In this document: positions 13,435 through 25,650 of the stretch, one piece after another
How the letters are laid out: every line of letters starts with the position of its first letter
Position numbering within the stretch: the first letter of the stretch is position 1
Origin: Tamarix chinensis
Taxonomy: Eukaryota > Streptophyta > Magnoliopsida > Caryophyllales > Tamaricaceae
NCBI GenBank assembly: GCA_030549775.1
Contig: CM060177.1
Location: forward strand, 63,428,638 to 63,492,637
DNA: 64,000 nt
Direction: 5' to 3'
Program-made: the position numbers and the translations under genes
The notes under the pieces: generated by a model
Database searches by the model: none
What the model was told of the DNA's origin: nothing
Seen by the model: the letters and a program-made list of their open reading frames with translations, nothing else

Positions 13435-13550
13435 AACGCAATGTTCTCGTTGCGCCTCAACCACTATCTGTCTCAATACAGTTTATCCTAAGAATCATCC
13501 CACTAGGTGGCTGACTGGCTCATCCAAGTTCAGCTCACGGTCGCGGTTTT

Positions 13551-13562
13551 GCTCTGATACCA
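13551..13562 (-). promoter_or_regulatory. Cassandra primer binding site
   Basis: Minus strand TGGTATCAGAGC, an exact initiator tRNA-Met complement, two bases from the right LTR. Confidence 0.9.
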
Positions 13563-13564
13563 TT

Positions 13565-13868
13565 TGTAGCACCCCGATTCGATACGACCATGCGGGGCTA
13601 CCTTGGAGAGCTTTCAGATTGATCGGATGACCCCACAAATAAACATGAGTCCTTTCAGAGCACTTTATCCTCACTCACGCACTTCCTGAGAAATTTTCAG
13701 AAAATTTCTGAAACTTCCCAGGAGGGTCACCCATCCTAAAATTGCTCCACGACCAGCATGCTTAACTATGGAGTTCTTAGGATGGAATCACCAAAAGGAT
13801 GGTATATCATGTTGATATAAGTAGCCAAATCAATCCTTTTAACACTCTCCTCAATTTGGGGTATTACA
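13565..13868 (-). repeat. Cassandra 5' LTR (right)
   Basis: 304 bp, TGTAGCACCCC...GGGGTATTACA, followed by the TSD copy ATCTC. Confidence 0.92.
13713..13785 (-). promoter_or_regulatory. 5S rRNA-like promoter domain in right Cassandra LTR
   Basis: Same domain as at 13262. Here box C keeps the canonical GGATGGGTGACC, while the left LTR has GGATGGGTCACC. Confidence 0.85.
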
Positions 13869-14287
13869 ATCTCCAACATTCAACACATACTCTTCTTCCT
13901 TTTCTTTTTCACGTCTTCAAGTGGTGTGAAATTCAACATCTCCAACTTGAAGATTCCATTTCATTGAAGCAGATTTGAAGCCTCCATCAGTATTTTATGT
14001 GACTGATTGTTTATCACAAAGAAGACCAACTTTCCAGCCCGCTTTTTCCCTACATGCATGTTGTGATATGTTGGCTACATTTCCTTCCATTTGTGCATGA
14101 TCAAGGTAGAAGGTAGTGATCCCAAATTGCTTGTGAGTTGGCAAAATATTTCAGTTTTGTTTGGTTGTAGGGAAATTCCAGAATATACACATTTGTGGCA
14201 ATTCTTTTGTGCAAAGAAAGAAGTGTGTGTCATCCTTCACTATAGCAATTGAAGAGGTTCGTGCCTTGCAAGATTCTAACCACACGA

Positions 14288-15468
14288 ATGGATTCTCAAT
14301 TACATAATCAAAAAACACTTCAACAACAACTACAAAGTGTGGAAGCCAAACTAGTTGATCAAGAGGTGCATCAACCATGGCCAAATTGCATAGAGACCAC
14401 ACACGATAGTGTGGAAGGAAAAATGAAGCATACATTCCATGAAAAAGGTGGACGTGGATATTCAAACATGAATCACAATGAAGATGGAGAGGATGAGATG
14501 AGTTCTTTGGCTCAAGCAACCAAAGAAGACCACATACATTCCAAGTAAGACATGCTTACAATGAAAATCAAGGTATTAAACTTGACCTTCCTGAATTTTA
14601 TGGTGATTTGAATGTGGAATTGTTCTTTGAATGGTTGCATGAAATTGAGGCTATATTTGAATTTAAAGAGTATGACGATAAGAGAAAATATAAGCTTTCT
14701 ACTCTTAAGTTCAAAACGTTTGTTAGAATTTGGTATGATAATTTAAAAAGAACAAGAGAAAGACAAGAGAAGTCAAAAATAAAATCTTGGGAAAAACTTA
14801 AGTAACACCTAAGAATAAAATTTATGCCTAGAGAATATGAAAAAGATATGTATGTAAAAATGACAACTCTAAAGCAAGTCTTATTTAGTGTAGTAGAATA
14901 CACTAGAGAATTTGAAAAACTAGCACTTATTTGTGATGTTCGAGCGAGAAAAGAAAACAAAATGTGCTAGATACTTAGGTGGCTTGAATAACTTGATAAG
15001 AGATAAAGTTGAAATTTATTCTTATGATTTTCTTGATGACTTAATTAATTTGGCTTTAAATTTTGAAAGACAAACTAAATCAACCAAAGCCTATGTTAAC
15101 TCTAATGTTTCAACTTCAACTAAATCCTATGCTAATACCTTTACACCTAAATCAACATCTTCATATGATAAAAAGAATAATAGAGATGATAAAGGTAAAA
15201 ATAAGGTAGTTGAAATGGCAAATAAACAATGTTTTAAATGTAAAGGATATGGACACTTTGCTAGAGAATGTCCTAACCAAAAAGCCTTAACCTTGCATGA
15301 AATAGAAAACATGGAACCATGTAGTGATGATGAGAATTTAGAAATTGAATCTCCTAATGAAATCTTAACCATGGATGAGGAAGAAGGAGATACATGTTTC
15401 GTAATTCAAAGAGTGTTACAAATCCAACCTAATATTACACCTACTCAAAGAGAGAAAATTTTTAAGAC
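14288..15468 (+). pseudogene. gag: Broken gag of element B
   Basis: The protein would start at the ATG at 14288 (MDSQ...), with an in-frame ATG 39 bases upstream. It continues through ETTHDSVEG, the retrotransposon-gag domain (about 14580-15060) and one CCHC knuckle (15230-15271, CFKC...H...C), then an acidic linker. Breaks are a stop after HIHSK (14546-14548), a frame change before 14608, a stop at 14803-14805 and another shift near 14940. The Harbinger-like element then interrupts the linker just before protease at 15472. Gag would form the particle and bind RNA through the knuckle. The product is clear by comparison with A and C; the copy is dead. Confidence 0.88.
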
Positions 15469-15639
15469 TAAGAGTCCGTTTGGTTTACGGAAAAAAGTGA
15501 GGAAAGGAAAAAAAATTGGATGGAAAATAATTTATACCTGTTTGGTTAGCTGAAAAATTAGAAAGAAAGAAAATATAGAAGAAAATGTTAATGAAAGTTA
15601 AACAAGCAGATTTTCCTCCCAATTAGTGAGGGAAAGAAA

Positions 15640-15990
15640 GAAAATGTCTGAGAAAAGCTCTGCAACCTCCCTCCCGACTCGCCTCCATTAGGGGCGATCA
15701 CGTTTTCCTTGCCTGCGACGAGCTCGATTGCTCTCCTCCCCTGTGGCACCGAGAAGTGGTCAGAGTCGATGTACTTGACGGCACGTCCGGGCCACAAATA
15801 GTCGGTACAATAAAATTCTTCAAAATTTGTCCCGCTCATTCATCCACTCAACTCTGCTGCGGGCACTACTTTTATTTAATGTGGATGTGGTGGGGGGAAG
15901 AGGTAAAGGGAAGGAGGGAGGGGTTCCCCAGATTCGATGTCGAAACCTGCAACTTTGCTTTTTTAATGCCGAGGCACACCGCACACCTCC
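15640..15990. other. GC-rich block inside the Harbinger-like element, possible captured host fragment
   Basis: Much richer in G+C than the rest of the transposon or its surroundings. An 83-codon open frame on the minus strand (15839-15588) includes YLWPGRAVKYIDSDHF and looks protein-like, but I do not recognise the family and it has no convincing start or splice context. Gene capture by a MITE-like element (Pack-type) is an inference from composition only. Confidence 0.4.
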
Positions 15991-16156
15991 TCCCCTTCTC
16001 CGGCACATATAATAAGGGATAGGTGGGATAGGATAGGTACATATAACAATAAAGCAAAAGTGAATCCATCGTACGCTGCTTGCTGGCATACTGCCATTAA
16101 TTATGGAAAAAGAAAAGAAGAAAAATGTAATTTAGTATATAATTTTAATATTAAAT

Positions 16157-16276
16157 AAATTTTATTTTAAATTTGATAGATTTTATTCGAAATTCAATAA
16201 ATTTTATTCGAAATCCAATAGAATTTATCCAAAATTGAATGGATTTTATTCGAAATCCAATAAATTTTACTCGATA
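16157..16276 (+). repeat. Tandem repeat of about 21 bp in the Harbinger-like element
   Basis: About five degenerate copies built on ATTTTATTCGAAATCCAATA, in the AT-rich right half of the transposon. Confidence 0.75.
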
Positions 16277-16923
16277 CATATATAAATAGTTATGGATAAA
16301 CGGATATAGATATAGATATGGAAGGAAAAAAATATTTACAGAATTTGGATACGAATATTGGTATATATTTTCTTATTAGGTTTGGATAACAGATAAGAGG
16401 TATCCGATACGTTGTCATCCCTAATTAATATTTTACGGAACATATAAGTGTACTAGTAACGAGCTATGTTTTTTTCCTTTTTATGTTTGTTGTAGCATGT
16501 TTTAAATGGAAAGGAATATGAAATAATTTATATTTTTTTTATATATATTTTTTAAAATTATTGTAAGTTATTCATGTAATATTTTAGAATAGTTCTATAA
16601 AAAAATTTGGAATAAGTATTGATTTTATGGAGTTTTTATAATTTTTTTAGAAATTTTATGTAATTTTTTATATATCAATATAATATATTTATTTTAATTA
16701 AATATATAATAATATTTAAATAATAACATTTAACTTTTCTTAAAATTTTCTTTCTATATACCAAACACTAAAAATATTTTCTAAGAATTCAATTTTCCAC
16801 AAAAGTTTCTTCAATAACCAAACAAAGGAAAGAAATTTTATTTCTTTCATTTTCTTTCCTTCAATTTTCTTTCCTCTACATTTTCCTTTCCACTCAATTT
16901 TCTTTAAACCAAACAGACTCTAA

Positions 16924-19900
16924 GTGTAAAATAGGTGACATGGTTTGTAAACTCAATATTGATAGTGGTTCATGTACAAATGTTGCTAGTGAGGCAATGG
17001 TTAAGAACCTTGGTTTAGAGACTACTAATCATCCTAAACCCTATTCTTTACAATGGATAAACAAAGACAAGGGAGCTAAAGTAAACAAAATAACCTTAAT
17101 CACATTTTTTATTAGAGATTACCATGATGAAGCTCTATGTGATGTTTTGCCTATGGATGCTTGTGGATTACTTTTAGGAAGACCATGGCAATATGATAGA
17201 AAATCAACTCATTATGGAGTAACTAATGAATATGTGGTGAAAAAAGAAAAGCAATTGTATAGACTAAAACCTTCTTTATGTGATCATATGCCTTTGAGTG
17301 ATAACAAAAAGAGATTATTTTTACATGAAAAGGCTATGGAAAAATGCATAGAAGAAGAAGGAATTTGTTATTCTTTAGTTTCTAAAAATGCTAAACCTAA
17401 GAAGAAACAAATTAAAAATCTTAATATAATTAAGCTGCTTGATGAATATAATGATGTATTTCCTAATGATTTACCTCTTGGATTACCACCTAAAAGAGGT
17501 ATAGAACATGCCATTGATCTTACTCCTGGAATGCCTCTTCTAAATAAACCTGCTTATAGATGTAACCCAGAGAAAGCTAAGGAATTACAAAAATAAATCC
17601 AAGAGCTTATAGATAAAAGGTTTATGAGAGAAAGTATGAGTCCTTTTAGTGTTCCTGCTTTACTAGTGCCTAAAAAAGATGGTACTTGGTGTATGTATAT
17701 AGATTCTAGGGAAGTGAATAACATTACTATAAAATATTTTTTTCCTATGCCTAGGTTAGATGATATGCTTAATGAACTTTGTGGTGCACAAGTATTTTCC
17801 AAAATTGATTTTAGAAGTGGTTATCATCAATTAAGGATTAGAGATGGAGACGAGTGGAAAACTACTTTTAAAACTAAATATGGTCTCTATGAGTGAATGG
17901 TTATGCCTTTCGGGTTATGTAATGCACCTAGCTCATTTATGAGACTTATGATGAAGTTCTCCGACTTTCCTTGGTGATTTCATTGTTCTATATTTGGATG
18001 ATATTCTTGTGTGTAGCCAAAATGGTTATGATCATCTAGTGCAATTGAGGAAATTGTTTGATAAGCTAAGGAAAGCTAAACTATATGGAAAACTTGAGAA
18101 ATGTGATTTTATGCTTCCAAGTTTAGTTTTCCTAGGCTATATTATTATTGGATAGGGTAATAAAGTAGATCCTAATAAGATTAGAGCTATAAAATAATGA
18201 CCTATCCCTAAAAATGTTCATGATGTTAGAAGTTTTCATGGATTAGCTAGCTTCTATAGAAGATTCATTAAGTATTTTTCTACTATAGCTACACCTATTA
18301 AATGACTCATGAAAGAGGGTGAATTTTATTGGGGACAAGAAGTTGCTCAAGCCTTTGAAACCCTCAAAACTAAACTTTGTAATGCCCTTGTTCTATCCTT
18401 ACCCAACTTTAATCTTCTTTTTGAAGTAATTTGTGATGCTAGTGGAGTTGAAATAGGAGGAGTACTTTCACAAGAAAAGAAACCTATAGCATTCTTCTTT
18501 GAAAAGTTGAATGGGGCCAAACTTAACTATTCAACTTATGACAATGAATTCTTTCCCATTATACGGAGTCTAGAGACATGGAGTCATTATTTGAGACCAA
18601 AACCCTTTGTGTTACATTCGGATCATGAAAGTTTAAAATACTTACATAGTCAAAAGAAAGTTAATCCGAGACATGCAAAGTGGGTGAGTTTCTTACAATC
18701 CTTTGTGTTCTCTATCAAACATTTAGATGGAAAAGAAAATGTAGTAGCCAATGCTCTTTCTCGGAGATCTACATTACTTGTTCTAATGGATGCGAAAATG
18801 TTAGGTTTTGAAATGTTAAAAGAATTGTATCCTAAAGATGAAGATTTTAAGAATATTTTTAGTGCATGTAAAGAGAGTGGATACCATGGTAATTATGTCA
18901 AACAAGATGGATTTTTGTTTAGACTAAATAAACTTTGTATTCCTAGATCTAGTATTCGAGACTTACTTATCAAAGAAATACATGAAGGTAGTATTGTGCG
19001 ACATTTTGGTATACATAAGACTATGGAACTATTGCTATAAAATTTCTACTGGCCACGAATGGTTAAAAATGTACAAGTCATGATAATTAGATGTTTTACA
19101 AGTTAAAAATGTAAGAGTTACTTTCATAAAGGCTTATACAAACCTTTACCAGTTCCTAATAAACCATGGGAAGGAGTTAGTATGGACTTTATCCTAGGGT
19201 TACCAAGAACACAACGTGGTAAAGATTCTATTCTTGTGGTGGTAGATAGATTTTCTAAAATGGCTCATTTTATTCCATGTAATAAAACCGATGATGACAC
19301 GCATATTGCTGACTTTTATTTTAGAGAGAATGTTAAACTTCATGGTGTGCCTAAAAGTATTGTCTCAGATTGGGATGTCAAGTTTATGAGTTATTTTTGG
19401 AAAACTTTATGGAATATGCTTGTTACTAAATTGTTATTTAGCACTTCACATCATCCACAAACCGACAGTCAAACTGAGGTAACTAATAGAACTCTTAGTA
19501 CATTATTAAGATGTTTAGTTAATAAAAGTACTAAAGATTGGGATGTTAAGTTAGCTCATGCAGAGTTTGCTTATAATCGTAGTCCATCTAGTACTACTCA
19601 AACTAGTCTGTTTGAGGTGGTGTATGGAGTGAACCCACACATGCCTATCAATATGATTCCTTTGAAAAAAGGTGAATTACAAAATTATGAAGCTAAAGAT
19701 AGAGTAAATTTTTTTCAACATCTTCATGAAAAAATAAAAACTAATATTGAAAAAGCTAATGCTAAGTATAAAGCTCAAGAGAATAAGCATAGAAACCCAC
19801 ATATGTTTTCTCCTGGTGACTTAGTTTGGTTACATTTGCATAAAGAAAGATTTCCTAATTTAAATAAAAATAAACTAATGCCAAGAGTTGATGGACCTTT

Positions 19901-20063
19901 TAAAATACTAAGAAAGTTTGGGGATAATGCCTATGAACTTGAACTTCCAGACCATTATAGTGGAATTTCAAGGAATTTTAATGTTGGTGATTTGTCTCCT
20001 TATTATACTGATGAAAATTTGAGGGCAAATTCTTCTCAACCTGCGGAGAATGATGCAGGATAA
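16924..20063 (+). pseudogene. pol: Broken pol of element B: protease, RT, RNase H, integrase
   Basis: Order on the plus strand: protease (IDSGSC near 16958-16975), RT (YLDD at 17991-18002), RNase H (from about 18420, CDASG...), integrase zinc domain (about 18990-19110), integrase core (19182 on, with the D, D and E residues in VDRF, SDWD and QTEV) and a GPY/F-type end (DGPFKIL, GDNAYELELP). No chromodomain is evident. The final stop TAA (20061-20063) lies ten bases inside the 3' LTR. Breaks include stops at 17594-17596 and 17894-17896 (tryptophan to TGA), a deletion near 17955 and further stops near 18154, 18197, 18302 and 19038. The copy cannot produce a full enzyme set. Confidence 0.9.
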
Positions 20064-20133
20064 TCTATTGATTCTCATATTCCTATTGATTCTCAAGGTA
20101 AGGTAGAATTATCTTTCTTAATATTGGAGCCAA
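20051..20133 (+). repeat. 3' LTR of element B, first piece
   Basis: Begins TGATGCAGGA and matches the first 83 bp of the 5' LTR with several differences. Interrupted by element C; its last five bases GCCAA are the target duplication. Confidence 0.92.
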
Positions 20134-20904
20134 TGATGTAATTCTCAAAACACTCTCTTAGATCACAACTTTAATTTTATTCTCAAGAAGGAATACTCAA
20201 ATTTGGACAGAAAGTAATTAGCAATAAAATAACGAAAATGAACCAAAACTCAAGAACACACTCAAAGTTCTGGGATCTTAGGCAAGAACTCAAGACAAAC
20301 TCAAAGCTCACCCTAATCTTATAACTTAAGACAAACTCAAAGCTATAAGGAAATAATCTTTAACTTGAGACAAACTCAAAGCAAAGAGAAAACTATAAGG
20401 TATATTGTGAATAATCAGGAATTATTATTCCTCTCTTCAAACTTGTATTTATAGGAAATATCATACAGCAAAAGAAAGCCAACGGTTTGGCTGAATAATA
20501 ACCCCAAAACCGTTCAGCTATAACATCTAAGAATTAAAGATATGCCCCCCCTTTTAACTCCCCTCATTAAGGCATCAAATGCTTCTTAATGAATAGAAAT
20601 GAAACAACAGCAATTCCTTAATCTAGAGCACCTTTTGCCTCCCTTCTTAATGGGATTAAATACCCATTTGAAAGAGCTACATTATTTATTATAATAATAA
20701 AAACATGAAAATAAAAATAAATAAGACTAAAATAACCACGGATCTCCTTGGGCTTCTACGTGCTTGGTCTTTTACTGAATAAGGCTTTAATCACACGCCC
20801 AAGTAAGGCATGTAACAGATTCTGACTTGTGAGCAAATGGGGAAAACCCAAGGGCTTCCAAAACAAGTGCCACAGGTTCATGGGCCAAGTTTGACTTTGG
20901 ATCA
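20134..20904 (-). repeat. 3' LTR of element C
   Basis: 771 bp, TGATGTAATT...TTTGGATCA on the plus strand. The last 39 codons of gag-pol lie inside it. Confidence 0.97.
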
Positions 20905-23900
20905 TTCCCCCTTTCTTCAAAAGAGCTTGCCCTCAAACTTGAATCATTGAAATAAGGAGATAAATCACCCACATTGAAAGTGGCACTAACTCCCATCAAA
21001 TCATCTGGAAGTTCAATCTTATATGCACTATCATTGATCCTCTCAAGGACTTTGTAAGGGCCATCAGAACGAGGCATAAGTTTGTTCTTGCGGAGCTTAG
21101 GAAACCTCTCCTTCCTCAAATGCAACCATACCAAGTCCCCCGGTTGAAAAATAGGTTGTTTGCGGTTTTTATTGGCTCACTCTTGTTATTTCTTATTCAT
21201 CTCCTGAATTCTTTTCTTCACTTGCTCACAGGTTTTTTGAAAGGTTTCAACCCTCTTTTTGGCATCCTTTTCCATCATTTCCCCCTTAGCCAAAGGAATG
21301 AGATTAATAGGAACAAAAGGATTCACTCCATAAACTACTTCAAAAGGAGAGCGAGAAGTAGTCAATGAATGAGCCCTATTGTAAGCAAATTCCGCATGGG
21401 CTAATTTCATGTCCCAATCCTTTTGCGTTTTGCTTACAAGTCCACGCAACAAAGTACCCAAATTCCTATTAGTAACCTCGGTTTTCCCATCAGTTTGGGG
21501 ATGATGAGAGGTACTAAATAGCAACTTGGTACCCAAAAGCTTCCATAGGGTCCTCCAAAAGTGACTAAGGAATTTGGAGTCCCTATCAGATACTATACTT
21601 CGAGGAATGCCATGAAGTTTGACAATTTCCTTGAAGTATAGTTCGCCCACTTTCAAGGCATCATCAGTTTTATTACAAGCTACAAAGTGTGCCATTTTAT
21701 AGAATCTATCTACCACTACCATGATGCTATCTTTTCCCCTTTGCGTCTTTGGTAAACCCACAATAAAATCCATACTGACACTTTCCCATGGAGCATCCGG
21801 AACTGGTAACGGAGTGTAGAGACCCTTAGTGAAGTGTCCCTTAGCCTTTTGACAAGTAGCACATCTCTAAACAACATGAGTAACATCCTTGATCATTCTA
21901 GGCCAATAGAAGTGCTCGCTTAAAATATCAAGGGTCTTTTGGATCCCAAAATGTCCGGCCAATCCCCCACTATGGACTTCTCTCACCAACAACTCCCTTA
22001 ATCCACTCTTCGGAACACACAACTTGTTACCCTTAAAGAGGTAACCATCTTGCCATACAAACTCCTTAGTAGGACTTCCCATCTCACTAGCAAAGTCGGG
22101 ATCATCTTTATAACACTCCTTGAGTTGTTCAAAACCCAAGATATTTGTATCCACCATGGAAAGCAAGTAGTTTCGACGGGACAATGCGTCAGCCACAACA
22201 TTACTCTTACCATCTTTGTACTTGGAACTGAAAGTAAATGATTGGAGAAACTCCACCCATTTAGCATGCCTCTTGTTGAGCTTTTGCTGTCCATGTATGA
22301 ATTTTAGAGCCTCATGATCAGAATGAAGTACGAATGGTTTTGGTCTAAGGTAGTGAGACCAATGATCAAGCGCTCTAACTATGGCATAAAACTCACGATC
22401 ATAAGTGGAATAGTTCATCTTTGCCCCATTCAACTTCTCACTAAAGTAACTCACAGGCTTCTTTTCTTGTATCAAAATAGCACCTATCCCTATCCCACTT
22501 GCATCACACTCCACCTCAAACACTTTGTTGAAATCTGGAAGCACAAGTATAGGAGCATTGCAAAGAAGAGATTTGACCTTCTCAAAGGCCTTTTGTGCTG
22601 CTTCAGTCCACTCAAAACTACCTTTCTTTGTTAATTATGTGATTGGAGCCATGATGGTTGAGAAGTTCTTAATGAACCGCCTATAGAAGGAGGCTAGTCC
22701 ATGAAAACTTCTAACTTCGTGCACATTGGTTGGAGCCAACCATGATTGAACCGCCTTCACCTTTTCTGGATCTACATGAACCCCCTCTCCCGTTACAATG
22801 TATCCTAAAAATACAACACTAGGAGTCATGAATACACATTTCTCAAGCTTACCATACAACTTCACCTCCCTCAATTTTTCAAACAACCTCCTTAAATGAA
22901 TTACATGATCTTCATTGTTTTTACTATACACAAGAATATCATCTAAGTAAACAACAATAAAATCATTCAAAAAAAGACGGAGGACTTCATTCATCAATCT
23001 CATGAAGGAGCTTGGTGCATTGCAAAGCCCAAATGGCATCACCAACCACTCATACAACCCTTGCTTTGTTTTGAAAGCCGTTTTCCATTCATCCCCCTCT
23101 CGAATTCTCATTTGATGGTAGCCACTCCTTAAGTCTATTTTGGAAAAAACTAAGGCACCACTCAACTCATCTAACATATCTTGCAAACGAGGCATAGGGA
23201 AACGGTATTTGACCGTTATATTGTTAATGGAACGACTATCAACACACATCCTCCAAGTACCATCTTTCTTAGGTACTAAGAGTGTAGGAAAGGCGCAAGG
23301 ACTAAGGCTCTCCCTCATATAGCCTCTTTTGATCAACTCATTCACTTGCCTCTCCAGTTCCTTACTCTCTTCCGGGTTACACCTATAGGCAGCCTTATTG
23401 GGCAAAGGTGCTCCTGGAATCAAGTCAATGGCGTGCTCAATGCCTCTAATTGGAGGTAGGCCTTTGGGAAAGTCATTGGGGAACACATCTTTGTACTCTT
23501 CTAATAACTCATTTAGTAGCGATGAGTTATTACAAGTAGTACTATTATCATCTTTGGTTCTCACAACCAAAGCATACCCTCCCCCATTTTCTTCCACTAT
23601 TCTTTTAAACTCATTACAAGTTACAAGATAGTTGCTTTTCTCTTTTTCTTTCTTAGCAACTTTGGGCGGTAAAGGCAATAATCTAACTCTTCTACCTTCT
23701 TTAGTTGTTAAAATATAAACATTAGATCTACCTTTATGCTCTGAGTCATGATCAAATTGCCATGGTCTTCCAAGCAGCAAGTGACATGCATCCATAGGTA
23801 GTATGTCACACCACCTTTCATCTTCAAACCCTCCAATGGAATAAGAAACCAAAGCTTGCTTCTTCACTCTTACTCCCACACCATCATTCAACCAATTCAG

Positions 23901-25187
23901 CTTGTAAGGCTCATCGTGATCCCTAGTAGTAAGTTTCAACTTACTCACGGCTTCATTAGAGATCACATCAGTTTGTGCTCCACCATCAACAATCACATTA
24001 CAAGTTTTCTCACCAATCTTGCACCTAGTATGGAATAGATTATTTCTTTGCCTTTCATCATTTTCTGGTTCACTAAACAAAATTTTGCGAACCACCATCA
24101 TATTAAGCTTGCTTTCTGGTGGGATCTCATCAAGCTCTTCTTCTTCGTTATCTTCTTCTAGAGTAATGAAATTATAAAGCTTTTCTTCCTCATCAAACAT
24201 GGCATATTGAGCGGCTGTCATCAGATTTTTGCTAGGACACTCCGACGCCATATGTCCTCTACCATGACATTTAAAACACTTTCTCCTAGTAGCAAGTTCA
24301 CTAGGTGAAATTACAGCCTTATCCTTCCCTTTATCAAATTTTGAACTAGAAGAGAAAGATTTGTTTTGAAAAGTACCTCCTGACTTGTTTTGAAACGTAC
24401 CCCCCTTAGAGTAAGATGGAGTAAATTTCATGGGACTTTTGAAAGAAGTAATTCTGGGCTTCTCCTCTTTCAATTGAGACTCATATCTAATAGCCAATTT
24501 ACAAACATCACTAAAAGTGGTGTAGTGAGTTACCTCCACCTTTTGGTTAATCCCCTTAGAAAGTCCCTTAACAAAACGAGCAATTTTGAAGGTCTCCTTT
24601 CCTTGCAAATCACAAACCAAACACAACTTCTCAAATTCTTTAATGTAATCTTCCACGCTCATATTTTCTTGGCAAAGATGGGTCAATTTTAGGTATTGCT
24701 CCTGTTCGTACTCCTTATTCACCCATTTATCCCTCATCTTTTTTTTCAACTTATCCCATGAGTTTACTCTTTCTTTCCCCTCTCTCCTCCTATTCGCCTT
24801 GAGGTTTTCATACCATAGGGCAGCGAGTTTAGTGAGTTTGAGGATAGCCAGTTTGAACTTTTTCCTGTCATCAAACCCCTTATACTCAAACACAGTTTCT
24901 ATTTGTCTTACCCAATCTAGAAAAGCCTCACTATCATGCCCCCCATCAAATTCAGGTAGGTCAATCTTTAGTCCCCTACCTTCATCAAATTGTCTAAAAT
25001 TGCTACCGCTACTTTCTTCCTCATTCTCCAACTCGTTCAGTTTCCTAGTAGTTTTCAAAACCATTTCGACTATTGCATCCATTCTAGTATTTTGGCTCAC
25101 CCTATCCTCCTCTGATTTTTTCTCCATTTTTTCTAATTTTTGAGCGATAACCTGTAACATCTTAGCAAACTCCTCACCACCAGCCAT
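20787..25187 (-). pseudogene. gag-pol: Gag-pol of element C, one frame with four premature stops
   Basis: A single 1467-codon frame (start MAGGEEF at 25187). Residues 1-60 are partly coiled, with a gag domain about 75-240 and a CCHC knuckle 304-317. Protease has DGG at 401-403, the variant of D-S/T-G common in plant gypsy. RT spans about 630-810 with YLDD 747-750; RNase H starts near 885 with CDASG; then integrase zinc domain, D-D-E core (VDRF, SDRD, KTEV) and a GPY/F module (SDGPYKVL). The end runs into the 3' LTR. There is no frameshift; stops are at 22635-22637 (after RT), 21867-21869 (zinc domain), 21186-21188 and 21177-21179 (before GPY/F). Gag, protease and RT are open; a free RNase H-integrase is not. 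Confidence 0.93.
20905..20918 (-). promoter_or_regulatory. Polypurine tract of element C
   Basis: Minus strand GAAGAAAGGGGGAA ends exactly at the 3' LTR. It also encodes part of gag-pol. Confidence 0.85.
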
Positions 25188-25636
25188 GACTTTTCACTAT
25201 TTTGCTAGGTTATTACAAGTACAATAGATATTCAGCCGAAACTAAACGAAAAAGAAAATTAAAATGGCCTTGAGACTCTCAAAATCTTACATATTGTCAA
25301 AATTCAGCAAAATTTAAGCAATTTCAAAAAAAGAAACTCCTTAAAAGCTATCCGGATGAAGGAGAAATCTTCAGTTGAAATTTGATGCGCTGGATTTGCT
25401 TCGTGTTTGTGCAGTTCACGGAAAACTTCCCAGTTTAATAGCAAAACTTCCAAAAATTCTAAAATTAAATATGAGTATTCTAAACAGAAAAATACCCAGA
25501 TTCAAAAAAAGAATCGCTTGATTTGGATTTTTGAGGGCTGAGATATCGCTCTTCAAAGTTGACTGAAAAACCGGATGAATTCCAGCGGTTTTCTTTCTCA
25601 ACAAAAACACTATCTTCCTTGAACCTCCATGCCAAA

Positions 25637-25648
25637 GCTCTGATACCA
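25637..25648 (-). promoter_or_regulatory. Primer binding site of element C
   Basis: Minus strand TGGTATCAGAGC, an exact initiator tRNA-Met complement, two bases from the 5' LTR. Confidence 0.92.
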
Positions 25649-25650
25649 AA

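Larger units (their letters stand above)
13114..13868 (-). mobile_element. Cassandra-type TRIM retrotransposon
   Basis: A 755-bp non-autonomous LTR element: two 304-bp LTRs (TGTAGCACCCC...GGGGTATTACA) around a 147-bp interior that encodes nothing. A perfect TSD ATCTC stands at 13109-13113 and 13869-13873. The primer site (TGGTATCAGAGC, minus strand) abuts the right LTR and a purine tract (minus AAGTGGGGGTGAA) abuts the left LTR, so the element runs on the minus strand, opposite to its host element B. Both LTRs contain a 5S rRNA-like domain, the hallmark of Cassandra. It would depend on enzymes from other LTR elements. The LTRs differ at about 20 of 304 sites by eye. Confidence 0.93.
12611..14287 (+). 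other. Leader of element B, split by a Cassandra TRIM
   Basis: Untranslated sequence between primer site and gag. Without the 755-bp TRIM and its 5-bp duplication, about 0.9 kb remains, like element A. No coding potential seen. Confidence 0.75.
15472..16920. mobile_element. PIF/Harbinger-like non-autonomous DNA transposon
   Basis: This 1449-bp insert has near-perfect 15-bp terminal inverted repeats: GAGTCCGTTTGGTTT at the left, and a right end whose reverse complement is GAGTCTGTTTGGTTT. It is flanked by TAA on both sides (15469-15471 and 16921-16923). A 3-bp TWA duplication and the GTTTGGTT-type terminus are typical of PIF/Harbinger and Tourist-like elements. Element A has an uninterrupted sequence at the same gag-protease point, so the limits are sure. 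No transposase is encoded; it must have moved in trans. It holds a GC-richer block (15640-15990) that may be captured, and an internal tandem repeat (16157-16276). Confidence 0.88.

Noticed and set aside
13262..13785. 5S rRNA gene
   Set aside because: Only the promoter boxes match and the middle is diverged; position in paired LTRs shows Cassandra rather than a 5S gene.
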